Origin: JAAFJT01 sp043772905
Lineage (GTDB): Bacteria > Bacteroidota > Bacteroidia > Chitinophagales > Saprospiraceae
Assembly: GCA_043772905.1 (NCBI GenBank)
Contig: JAYVFS010000066.1
Span: 1-64,000 of the forward strand
Direction of reading: 5' to 3'
DNA length: 64,000 bases
Part shown: positions 17,342 to 24,718 of the stretch, piece by piece
Numbering within the stretch: position 1 is the first letter of the stretch
How the letters are laid out: every line of letters begins with the position of its first letter
Made by a program: the position numbers and the translations under genes
The notes under the pieces: generated by a model
Seen by the model: only the letters and a program-made list of their open reading frames with translations
Database searches by the model: none
Told to the model about the DNA's origin: nothing

Positions 17342-17446
17342 TATTTTGAGGCTACCCGTTGGGCTAAAAAGGTGGGTATTGAGCGAATAATCGAGAATCT
17401 GGTTTCACGCTACGATTCTATATGAAAAACTTATTAGTTTTGCAAC

Positions 17447-18460
17447 ATGAAAAATATTCAAACTACGCTGAAATGGACAGCCTTTGCCTTGCTTTTTATA
17501 CTGTTCAACACTTCCTGCAATGACGAATTGAACCTTATTGAAACGGGTAAAGAAACACCGATTGTCTATGCTTTTTTGTCACTCAACGATACGGCTACAT
17601 ATATACGTGTAGAACACGCATTCGTGGATGCTAAAATACCCGCAGATACCATTGCCAAAGTTGCCGATTCGCTCTATTATTCAAACATAACAGTGACTTT
17701 GGTGCGTGTGAAAAATAATGAACGATTTGTTTTGACGCGTGTGGATGGCAATACGGAGGGGTATCGCCGCGACGATGGCATCTTTGCCAAATCGCCCAAT
17801 TATTTGTATAAAGTAAAAAATGCAAACTTGGCGATGCAAGCGGACGAGCAGTGGCGCATCACTATTCAGCGCAATGGTGATACTAAAATATTGGCGCAAG
17901 CGACGACTAAAGTGATTGGCAACTACACTATTTTTGCACCACAAGCAGGTGCATCTTTGTTTTTGACGTATGACAATACTTTCAATGTCAGTATTGAAAC
18001 AACCGAAATAACTGCCAAATTTTATGATGTGAAAGTCATCATGAACTACGACGAAGTCATTGGTTCTGTGCGGACACCTAAAAAAGCGGAGTGGCTTTTG
18101 GCAAGTGGTTCACCTCGTCGAGGAACGGATATCCAGACCTCTTTTCGTCGAAATGCTAGGGATTTTTATACTTTTTTAGGTAATAACATAGCTGTAAATG
18201 CCAATGCGACGCGTTTTTTCAAGGACTTCGATGTTGAGGTGACAGGCGGTGGACAGGAGTTGATAGATTATGTGAATGTCGGTATTGCTAATATTGGAAT
18301 TACAGGTTCGCAAGCGATTCCTACTTATACAAATGTGGAAAATGGGCTGGGTCTTTTTACTTCACGCAATAAAACGGTGATAAAAGGTATGAAACTGAAT
18401 GACCAATCTACGGACTTGTTGAAAACGGGGGAGTTGACTAAAAATTTGAATTTTCGGTAA
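17447..18460 (+). CDS. DUF4249-like lipoprotein
   Basis: A 337-residue lipoprotein; the signal peptide ends in the lipobox LFNTSC, so Cys 24 is probably lipidated. The body (IVYAFLSLNDTATYIRVEHAFVD, then ITVTLVR and many beta strands) resembles the DUF4249 family, beta-sandwich surface proteins often coded near TonB receptors in Bacteroidota. Function unknown. A TAGTTTTG -7-like box ends 4 bases before the ATG, so the message may be leaderless or the start may lie further in. It contains a one-base variant of the word (TACGGAGGGG, 17752), read as NTEG. The convergent Rpn gene shares its terminator. Confidence 0.75.
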   Translation: MKNIQTTLKWTAFALLFILFNTSCNDELNLIETGKETPIVYAFLSLNDTATYIRVEHAFVDAKIPADTIAKVADSLYYSNITVTLVRVKNNERFVLTRVDGNTEGYRRDDGIFAKSPNYLYKVKNANLAMQADEQWRITIQRNGDTKILAQATTKVIGNYTIFAPQAGASLFLTYDNTFNVSIETTEITAKFYDVKVIMNYDEVIGSVRTPKKAEWLLASGSPRRGTDIQTSFRRNARDFYTFLGNNIAVNANATRFFKDFDVEVTGGGQELIDYVNVGIANIGITGSQAIPTYTNVENGLGLFTSRNKTVIKGMKLNDQSTDLLKTGELTKNLNFR

Positions 18461-18469
18461 AAGGTATAA

Positions 18470-18529
18470 CCCCTCAGTATCGAATCAAAAAAGCCCTCTT
18501 TTGGAAACAAAAGAGGGCTTTTTTGATTC
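18470..18529. terminator. Word copy plus strong bidirectional terminator
   Basis: A word copy (18470-18479) precedes a hairpin of AAAAAAGCCCTCTTTTG and its complement with loop GAAA, about 18487-18525. A- and T-tracts on both sides let it end both the DUF4249 gene and the convergent Rpn gene. Confidence 0.9.
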
Positions 18530-18560
18530 ATAATATTGATTGTCAATATATTATGAAAGA

Positions 18561-19535
18561 TTACTTATCTGATTCTTTTTTCAATTCCGCAACAATCATT
18601 TTTATCTCAGGGATAGATAAGCCAAAGACATTAGACAATAAATCAAAGCTATTGCCACGTAAATGGGCTTCATAAATGGCTATTTTTTTCCCTTTCTCAA
18701 TGCCTTGATAAATACCTTTTTCAATGCCTTTTTCAATGCCTTTTTCAAATCCTTCTTGGATAAATTCATCTATAAATGTCATAGCATCAGATTTTTTATA
18801 ATTATCAGATTGGATAAATTCAGAAATAATCTCATTTCGAGTTACACCAGAAATGTTACTCAAATATATACCAAACATACGAACAAACAAAAAAGTTTGC
18901 TCATTTTTTTGATCATACCCAATGAGCCATAAGTCAACAATATTGGCTTTGATGTAAGCGGTTTCTAAATAATGTTTGAATGCTAAGAGCGTTTTTTGCA
19001 ACAAAATGGATTGAAAACCCAATATGATTTTATCGGGATAATCTTGTAAATTGACAAGTAAATAATCAAACGAGGGCAAAAAACGCAATGTTTCAGCTAC
19101 AACACCTTCAAAATAGCTTTCAAATGGTTCGATAATCCACTTTTCTTTTCCATGATATAGGATAATAGGAATCATTGTAACCGGTTTTTGACCCGCAGCT
19201 AACTTCTTTTTCCAAGAATTCCTTTTGTAATCAATAAGTTGAAAATGAGGGTGAGACGGCTTGTAACTTTTATGCTCAAAAAGAAATGCGATTTCAGCTT
19301 CTTTCTGACTTTTTTGGTACCGACAACGCCATACTAAATCCGCATAATACTCTGACAATTCATCAGTTATATATGAATTTGGTTCGACTTCTAAGGTATC
19401 GAGGTCGAGTTTATCAAGCAAATCTTTTGGTAAAAATTGCATTAAAAAAGGCTTTACAACATCAATAATACCAAAAGCGCCTTTGAAAAACTTATCGTGT
19501 GGGTTGTTGATGCTTTGTTCGTTGGTTTCACTCAT
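18561..19535 (-). CDS. Rpn family recombination-promoting nuclease
   Basis: A 324-residue protein of the Rpn/YhgA-like family (PD-(D/E)XK nuclease fold, once annotated as transposase 31). The N-terminal half carries family marks HDKFFKGAFG, YYADLVWRCRY, EAEIAFLFEHKSYKP (Glu and Lys of the nuclease core) and MIPIILYHGKEKW. Near the C terminus it holds a run of EKGI-type repeats (about residues 265-288) encoded by 12-base units, typical of the family. E. coli RpnA is a Ca-stimulated DNase that promotes RecA-independent recombination. It lacks an internal copy of the iterated word, and a decayed copy (CCCCTCGTA) lies upstream at 19611. Confidence 0.92.
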   Translation of the reverse strand: MSETNEQSINNPHDKFFKGAFGIIDVVKPFLMQFLPKDLLDKLDLDTLEVEPNSYITDELSEYYADLVWRCRYQKSQKEAEIAFLFEHKSYKPSHPHFQLIDYKRNSWKKKLAAGQKPVTMIPIILYHGKEKWIIEPFESYFEGVVAETLRFLPSFDYLLVNLQDYPDKIILGFQSILLQKTLLAFKHYLETAYIKANIVDLWLIGYDQKNEQTFLFVRMFGIYLSNISGVTRNEIISEFIQSDNYKKSDAMTFIDEFIQEGFEKGIEKGIEKGIYQGIEKGKKIAIYEAHLRGNSFDLLSNVFGLSIPEIKMIVAELKKESDK

Positions 19536-19624
19536 AGGTTTGTTTTTAAGTTTTCTGAATCCAGTTTAAATTATTCTAACAAAGGTATCAATTATTTTAA
19601 CACAAAGCTCCCCCTCGTATAAAA

Positions 19625-19662
19625 GCAAAAACCCACTTTATGTCATTGTAAAGTGGGCTTTT
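19625..19662 (-). terminator. Terminator of dsbD
   Basis: Nine-base arms 19632-19640 and 19649-19657; on the minus strand the hairpin is followed by GTTTTTGCTTTT. It ends the dsbD gene 10 bases after its stop. Confidence 0.8.
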
Positions 19663-19667
19663 ATTTA

Positions 19668-22223
19668 TCAGTTACAGTCTTTGAATTTCTCTAATCCACA
19701 CTCCAAAAATGCTTTATATTTATCAACTTCTGGTGTGTATGCCGTTGGTGCGTTCAAAACTTTCAAATCATTACCTTCTGGACAAACAAGTACATAGAAC
19801 GGTTGCGAGTTTTTATTGAAAAAAGTGGCTTCTAAATCCGTCCACATCTCCCCCTCAGTATCTTTTAGTTTTCCGTCAAATTTTGAGGTGTATGGCGCAT
19901 AAGGTGCTTTCAACTCATTTTTATCGTCGGTATAAAGAGAAATCAAGACGTATTTATCACGAATGAGTTCCATAACGCCCGGTTTGTTCCAAACGTTTTC
20001 TTCCATTTTACGACAATTGGCGCAGTTCCAGCCTGTAAAATCAAGCAAAATGGGCTTGTTTTGTCTTTTAGCTTCTGCTAAACCTTCGTTGAGGTCATGG
20101 AAACAAGGCAAATTTAAAGGACATTTTTGTGGATAAATATAACTGTAACCTGCGGGAGGCAAAATGCCGCTGCCCATTTCAGGGGTTTGGAAAGTTTCTG
20201 TATTTGCGTTGTAGCGGAAACCTAAACCGAGGTAAGCCGCAATTGCCAACGATGAGAGGACAATCGCACCGCGTGGGATAGAAAACTTTTTCTTTCCACC
20301 ATTTTTGAATTTTAAAATACCTGCATGATACAGGGCTAAACCCAAGGCGCACAGTATCCAAATCGCTAAAAAAGCTTCATAAGGTAGGAATTTCCAACCT
20401 TTAATGAGGTCAGCATTTGACAAAAACTTGAAAGCTAAGGCGACTTCGATGAAGCCCAGAGTTACTTTCACATCGTCCATCCAACTGCCCGATTTTGGTA
20501 ATGATTGCAACCACGCTGGAAACAAAGCAAACAAACCAAAGGGTAAAGCCAACGCCACTGCGAAACCCAACATACCAATAGCAGGTCCCCACGAAAAGCC
20601 TGTCGCAGTCGCAGTTTGTACCAATAAAGTGCCGATAATGGGACCTGTACAACTAAACGAAACGAGGGCAAGCGTGAATGCCATGAAAAAAATGCCGACA
20701 AAACCACCTTTGTTTGAAGCGGCATCTGCTTTATTTGTCCAACTTGAAGGCAGTGTAATTTCAAAATAACCAAAGAATGAAACGGCAAAAACAAGGAAAA
20801 GCACGCCAAAACCGATATTTACCCAAGGATTTGTTGACAAACGGTTCAAGGCATCAGAACCAAAAACAGTTGTAATCAATAAGCCCATTGAGACATACAA
20901 AACGATGATGCTGGCTGCATATAATAAGGCGTTGCGGATACCCGTTGCGCGGTCTTTTGACCCTTTTGTAAAAAAACTAACGGTCAAAGGTATCATAGGA
21001 AAGACGCAAGGTGTCAACAAAGCGAGTAAACCACCGCCAAAACCTAAGGCAAAAATCCACCACAAACTCGATTGCGTTTCGTCCGCTTTTACGCCAATCG
21101 ACGTGCAATCATTTGTTTCGTTTGTTTTATCGAAAGAGAAAAGACTTGGTTCTGTTAGGATATTGCTATTGGTTGATGTGCTTGTTTGTGTTATTGGCAA
21201 TGACTCAACTTGTTCATTTCCAATGCCATTTGCTACGTTAAAGGTATATTTTACCTCTGTTGGAGGCAAACACATTTCGTTGTTACAAGCTTGAAATTCA
21301 AGCGAACCATTGATGGGTTTTGTTATGTCTTTAATTTTTATGCGTTGCGTAAAAGTAGCCGTTTCAGAAAAATCAACGACCGTCATATTGTTAAAAACGG
21401 CTTCTTTGTGTTGGCGACGTTTCGGACTTTCTTCTTTTACTTTACCTATTAATTCAATATTATCATTTTTATCAAAAGTAAAACTTGTGGGTATTGGTCC
21501 ATCACCTTTTAAAAATTGAGAGTAAATATGCCAATCTGGGTCAAGTTTTGCCTTGAAAATGAGGTCATACTCCGTATCAGTGTTTTTTTTTGATTCAAAA
21601 GTCCATTTCACAGGTTGTTGAACGCCATTGGTTTGAGGTGGTAAAGAGGCAGTTGTTGTACCCGTTTTAGTAGGTTGCGCTGATTGCGGAATTATTGTTG
21701 GTATGGCTTGTGCAGGGTTTTGTACTAAGGGGGTAGGCGCAGCAGCACCGCCGCCACTTGTGCTTGAAGACATACTTATTTTATACGAAAAGTCTTGTTG
21801 ATTGGGTGGCAGGCATTTTTCATCGTCGCAAGTTTGCCATTCGACAGAGCCTTTGATGTCGGTTGAACCATTGACTTTGATACGCTGGATGAGTTTCATT
21901 TCGTCTGAAAACTTTGTGATATTCATCTCAAAGATTTTATCGAAGCCTGATTTTTTGTGGTCACTCACTTCTGCCGCCTTTCCGATGAGTTGATACTGAG
22001 GGGTCGGTTTGAAAGTCAAAGCGGTGGGGACAGGACCATCGCCAACGAGGAATTGCGAATAAATGAACCAACCTTTTTCCAATTTGGCAGTAGCGATGAG
22101 GTCATATTCCGTATCACTGATTTTTTTCGATTCAAACGACCATTTTACGGGGTTGAGAATTTGGGCATTATTAACGCCAATAATGAATAAAAATGCGAAA
22201 ATTGTACTAAAATTTTTTTTCAT
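19668..22223 (-). CDS. Protein-disulfide reductase, DsbD family, with doubled alpha domain
   Basis: An 851-residue inner-membrane protein that carries electrons from cytoplasmic thioredoxin to periplasmic disulfides. Order: signal peptide; two tandem DsbD-alpha-like domains (about 22-150, CDDEKCLPP, and 205-330, CNNEMCLPP); an eight-helix DsbD/CcdA membrane domain (about 385-650) with its two redox cysteines in TPCVFPM and SFSCTGP; and a C-terminal thioredoxin domain with WNCANCRKM (about 730). E. coli DsbD has only one alpha domain. A third homologous alpha domain is coded just upstream as a separate gene. Words at 19851 (DTEGE) and 21994 (TPQYQL). Confidence 0.93.
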   Translation of the reverse strand: MKKNFSTIFAFLFIIGVNNAQILNPVKWSFESKKISDTEYDLIATAKLEKGWFIYSQFLVGDGPVPTALTFKPTPQYQLIGKAAEVSDHKKSGFDKIFEMNITKFSDEMKLIQRIKVNGSTDIKGSVEWQTCDDEKCLPPNQQDFSYKISMSSSTSGGGAAAPTPLVQNPAQAIPTIIPQSAQPTKTGTTTASLPPQTNGVQQPVKWTFESKKNTDTEYDLIFKAKLDPDWHIYSQFLKGDGPIPTSFTFDKNDNIELIGKVKEESPKRRQHKEAVFNNMTVVDFSETATFTQRIKIKDITKPINGSLEFQACNNEMCLPPTEVKYTFNVANGIGNEQVESLPITQTSTSTNSNILTEPSLFSFDKTNETNDCTSIGVKADETQSSLWWIFALGFGGGLLALLTPCVFPMIPLTVSFFTKGSKDRATGIRNALLYAASIIVLYVSMGLLITTVFGSDALNRLSTNPWVNIGFGVLFLVFAVSFFGYFEITLPSSWTNKADAASNKGGFVGIFFMAFTLALVSFSCTGPIIGTLLVQTATATGFSWGPAIGMLGFAVALALPFGLFALFPAWLQSLPKSGSWMDDVKVTLGFIEVALAFKFLSNADLIKGWKFLPYEAFLAIWILCALGLALYHAGILKFKNGGKKKFSIPRGAIVLSSLAIAAYLGLGFRYNANTETFQTPEMGSGILPPAGYSYIYPQKCPLNLPCFHDLNEGLAEAKRQNKPILLDFTGWNCANCRKMEENVWNKPGVMELIRDKYVLISLYTDDKNELKAPYAPYTSKFDGKLKDTEGEMWTDLEATFFNKNSQPFYVLVCPEGNDLKVLNAPTAYTPEVDKYKAFLECGLEKFKDCN

Positions 22224-22297
22224 CTGTTGAAATTGATATGGTCAGAATATATGAATATGTTAGGAGATGCAAAGCTACAATTAGAAAGCTGAAATGC

Positions 22298-22336
22298 AAG
22301 AGGCAGTTAATCGAATATCCGACTAACTGCCTCTTG
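22298..22336 (-). other. Hairpin between DsbD-alpha gene and dsbD
   Basis: Perfect 13-base arms 22298-22310 and 22324-22336 (CAAGAGGCAGTTA and complement) but no good T-tract on the transcribed strand. It may be a weak terminator or processing site between two genes of one operon. Confidence 0.6.
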
Positions 22337-22362
22337 AACGCCCTGAATAAAGAAAAGTTTTA

Positions 22363-22818
22363 TCACTTATTGAGCGGTACATCGAAATTTACCTTTTCAG
22401 GGGGCATACACATCTGTCCATTACAAGTCATAAATTCCAATTTACCTTTGACAGAATACGTATTGCCTACAATTTTGACCTTTTGCACAAATTGGGTTTT
22501 GCCTTCCAATTTGATGACAGTCATGTTAAAGTTAGCGTCAAATGCTTCTTTTTTCAGACCAATTTCCAAAGGTTTACCGTCAAGTATGATATTTGGATTG
22601 TGTTCAAAATCAATTTTGGTCGGAACGGGACCTTTTTTAGGCATTTCCTGTGAATAAACGTACCAACCCTCGTCAATACTGGCTGTTAAAGTTATTTGAA
22701 ATTCTGTACTTGACAGTTTAGTAGCAGTAAAAGACCAATTTACGGGCTCTGCCATTTGAGCTTTAATGGAAAAAGAAAAAAGTAGTGTGATGATGATTGT
22801 GGGAATCGCTTTTAGCAT
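22363..22818 (-). CDS. Stand-alone DsbD-alpha-like exported protein
   Basis: A 151-residue protein: signal peptide MLKAIPTIIITLLFSFSIKA, then one domain homologous to the two alpha domains of the adjacent DsbD (VNWSFTATKLSSTEFQITL, GWYVYSQEMPKKGPVPT, FMTCNGQMCMPPEKV). The Cys pair CNGQMC corresponds to the redox pair of DsbD-alpha. It probably takes electrons from the membrane domain and passes them to periplasmic targets. I choose the ATG at 22818 because the signal peptide begins there; the frame is open further upstream. It lies 139 bases upstream of dsbD on the same strand. Confidence 0.9.
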   Translation of the reverse strand: MLKAIPTIIITLLFSFSIKAQMAEPVNWSFTATKLSSTEFQITLTASIDEGWYVYSQEMPKKGPVPTKIDFEHNPNIILDGKPLEIGLKKEAFDANFNMTVIKLEGKTQFVQKVKIVGNTYSVKGKLEFMTCNGQMCMPPEKVNFDVPLNK

Positions 22819-23129
22819 ATTAATCTTAATTTTTCTTATGTGTCCTATCGTTAAATTTAATGACTGTGGTGTTGCGCAAAAAAGTACTAAAGAAACGTAA
22901 ACAGTTTCTTTAGAATAAAATAAGGGAATTATATAAATTTTAAAATTAAATTCTGAAAGCTTAGGTGAGATTACAAAGCTATGTAAAATGAGCTTATTTG
23001 TACAGCGCTTGCTTTGTTGTTGCCACAAAGGTCTAAAAATCTTTTTAAAACTCTGCTACATAAAGCAAATTTTATTTTTTTAAAATAAAAACGATAAAAA
23101 AGAATTAATTGAAACGATAAATCATTCTA
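22819..23129. other. Intergenic region upstream of DsbD-alpha gene
   Basis: No gene seen. A small dyad with arms CTAAAGAAAC / GTTTCTTTAG lies at about 22888-22913; the rest is AT-rich. Confidence 0.5.
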
Positions 23130-23588
23130 TTAACGGTCTTTCCATCGTTTTACTTCAAGATAAATTGTTTGTGCAGGCTTAGAAAAAGCAAATTTTGTTT
23201 CGTCGAAGGTTGGTCGTCTCCACTTGACATTGAAATTATTCGACATCGCATAAGGCTCTACTGGAACACCCATATAGTTTTTGTCAAGCTCGTGATTGTC
23301 ATTAATATCGTGATAGCAAGTGACTGCATAGTAACCATTGGGCATATTAAAGTCGAAACGGAGAGTTTTGCTATTGCCAACGGGTTTGTTTTGTGTAAAG
23401 GCATAACTTTTTTTCTCCAAAAACTTATCCTGAGAATTGTAAATAGCCACTCTTATTGAGCCTGTGGGCGTGTCTATACCACTAATAAAGACGGATAAAA
23501 TACCATTGCTTTTGTTAGGAAGAGTAAAGCCGAGAAAAAAAAAGGGAATTAAAGCGCAGAATAATTTTTTAATAAAAGTGCTTGTCAT
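23130..23588 (-). CDS. DUF2141 domain protein (exported)
   Basis: A 152-residue protein with a signal peptide (KLFCALIPFFFLGFTLP). The body fits the DUF2141 family, a small beta-sandwich: GILSVFISGIDTPTGSIRVAIYNSQDKFL, then YYAVTCYHDINDNHELDKNYMGVPVEPYAMSNN, which is the family hallmark with its Asp/Asn-rich metal-like loop. Function unknown; such proteins are often periplasmic in Bacteroidota and Proteobacteria. It is monocistronic. Confidence 0.9.
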   Translation of the reverse strand: MTSTFIKKLFCALIPFFFLGFTLPNKSNGILSVFISGIDTPTGSIRVAIYNSQDKFLEKKSYAFTQNKPVGNSKTLRFDFNMPNGYYAVTCYHDINDNHELDKNYMGVPVEPYAMSNNFNVKWRRPTFDETKFAFSKPAQTIYLEVKRWKDR

Positions 23589-23743
23589 GGCTAAATATTG
23601 TTTTTGAACGATTCTAAGTATCTTTTAAAAAGGTTATTGTTTTGAGTGACGTTTACCAAAACGTTAAAGATGCCCTTATCATTTTATATTTTTGCAAAAA
23701 CTTTTGTTAAATGACATTTGAAGTGCCTTTTACCCTAATAAAT

Positions 23744-23799
23744 AAAAAAGCGAAAGACTTGTTTTCATATCATCATGAAAACAAGTCTTTCGCTTTTTT
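23744..23799. terminator. Very strong bidirectional hairpin terminator
   Basis: Perfect 25-base arms 23744-23768 and 23775-23799 with a 6-base loop; A- and T-tracts on both sides. Its last T is the first base of a word copy (23799-23809). It ends the STAS gene, which stops at 23845. Confidence 0.9.
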
Positions 23800-23844
23800 A
23801 CTGAGGGGGAGCTGATGTGTTGGGATATTCTAATATATCGTCAT

Positions 23845-24228
23845 TTACATTTCTGCTTCGCCATTAAGTTCACGCTCAATTTCTTCCATCAAAACAAACT
23901 CTTTACTTTCCTCAATAGTCGGAATAATGGTTAAGAAACCATCCAATTTCGCTATTTCGATGAGTTTCTTGACATAAGCGTTGTTTAAATTTGTTAGGAT
24001 GAAGCTGCCTTCTGTGTCATTCCAAAGTTGGTGACCCAACAGGATGGCACTCAAACCCGAAGAGTCAACATATTTAACATCGTTCATGTCAAAAATGAGA
24101 CTGGGGATACCTTCGTCGCAGATAAAACTGAATTGAGCTTTAAGCGACGGAGCAAGGAGTGAGTTTAGATTTTCGTCATGCAACGAAAATATGGCAAATT
24201 TTTCTTGTTTATCTACGGAATATTTCAT
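23845..24228 (-). CDS. STAS domain protein, anti-sigma factor antagonist type
   Basis: A 127-residue cytoplasmic STAS domain protein of the SpoIIAA/RsbV type. The strand-loop PSLIFDMNDVKYVDSSGLSAILLGHQLW has the conserved phosphorylatable Ser (residue 56 or 57) in DSSGLS. Such proteins bind anti-sigma or partner kinases depending on phosphorylation state. No kinase or phosphatase gene is adjacent. The C-terminal tail is acidic. It is monocistronic between a strong terminator and a long intergenic region. Confidence 0.92.
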   Translation of the reverse strand: MKYSVDKQEKFAIFSLHDENLNSLLAPSLKAQFSFICDEGIPSLIFDMNDVKYVDSSGLSAILLGHQLWNDTEGSFILTNLNNAYVKKLIEIAKLDGFLTIIPTIEESKEFVLMEEIERELNGEAEM

Positions 24229-24718
24229 TTCAAAATTATGGTTAGAGGTGAATTATTGTTAAGTAAATGACTTACAAGTAGCAAATTTAGACAAAGGGTT
24301 TAGAAAGGGGAATGTTTTTCAACAAAATTTAGCATTATGTTGAATTTGACATAGATTCCCCTTGTTTTGAAAAGGAAAAGTAGTAAATTTGTTTCGTTTG
24401 AGAGGGATAATATTCTTTTTTGTTGTTGGCTGTTTTGGCGGCATAAAATTTTTTGATAATGAGAAAAAACCAATTCTGTCATATTTTACATCGTTCAACA
24501 TGACATTCTTTCCGAAATGTTAAAATGTTAATCAAATGGCATCATTTTTTCAGTTGAATTTTGATTAATTGTTTTTTTTCATACTTTCGCAGAAAAGTAA
24601 ACATTGAAGCACAAATTTTATGATATGTTGTCCCCCTCAGTATTTTTAGCCTTGAGAGAACAAAACCTTGAACACCTTGTTTTAATTTGAAATTTACAAC
24701 ACATCACACGAAATAAAG
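24229..24718. other. Divergent intergenic region, STAS / clpC
   Basis: A 490-base AT-rich stretch without a convincing gene. It holds the clpC promoter (24559-24589) and a word copy (24632-24642) in the clpC leader. Confidence 0.6.
24559..24589 (+). promoter_or_regulatory. Candidate promoter of clpC
   Basis: TTTTG at 24559-24563 and TACTTTCG at 24582-24589 (one mismatch to TAnnTTTG), 18 bases apart. It leaves a leader of about 120 bases that contains a copy of the iterated word. Confidence 0.5.
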
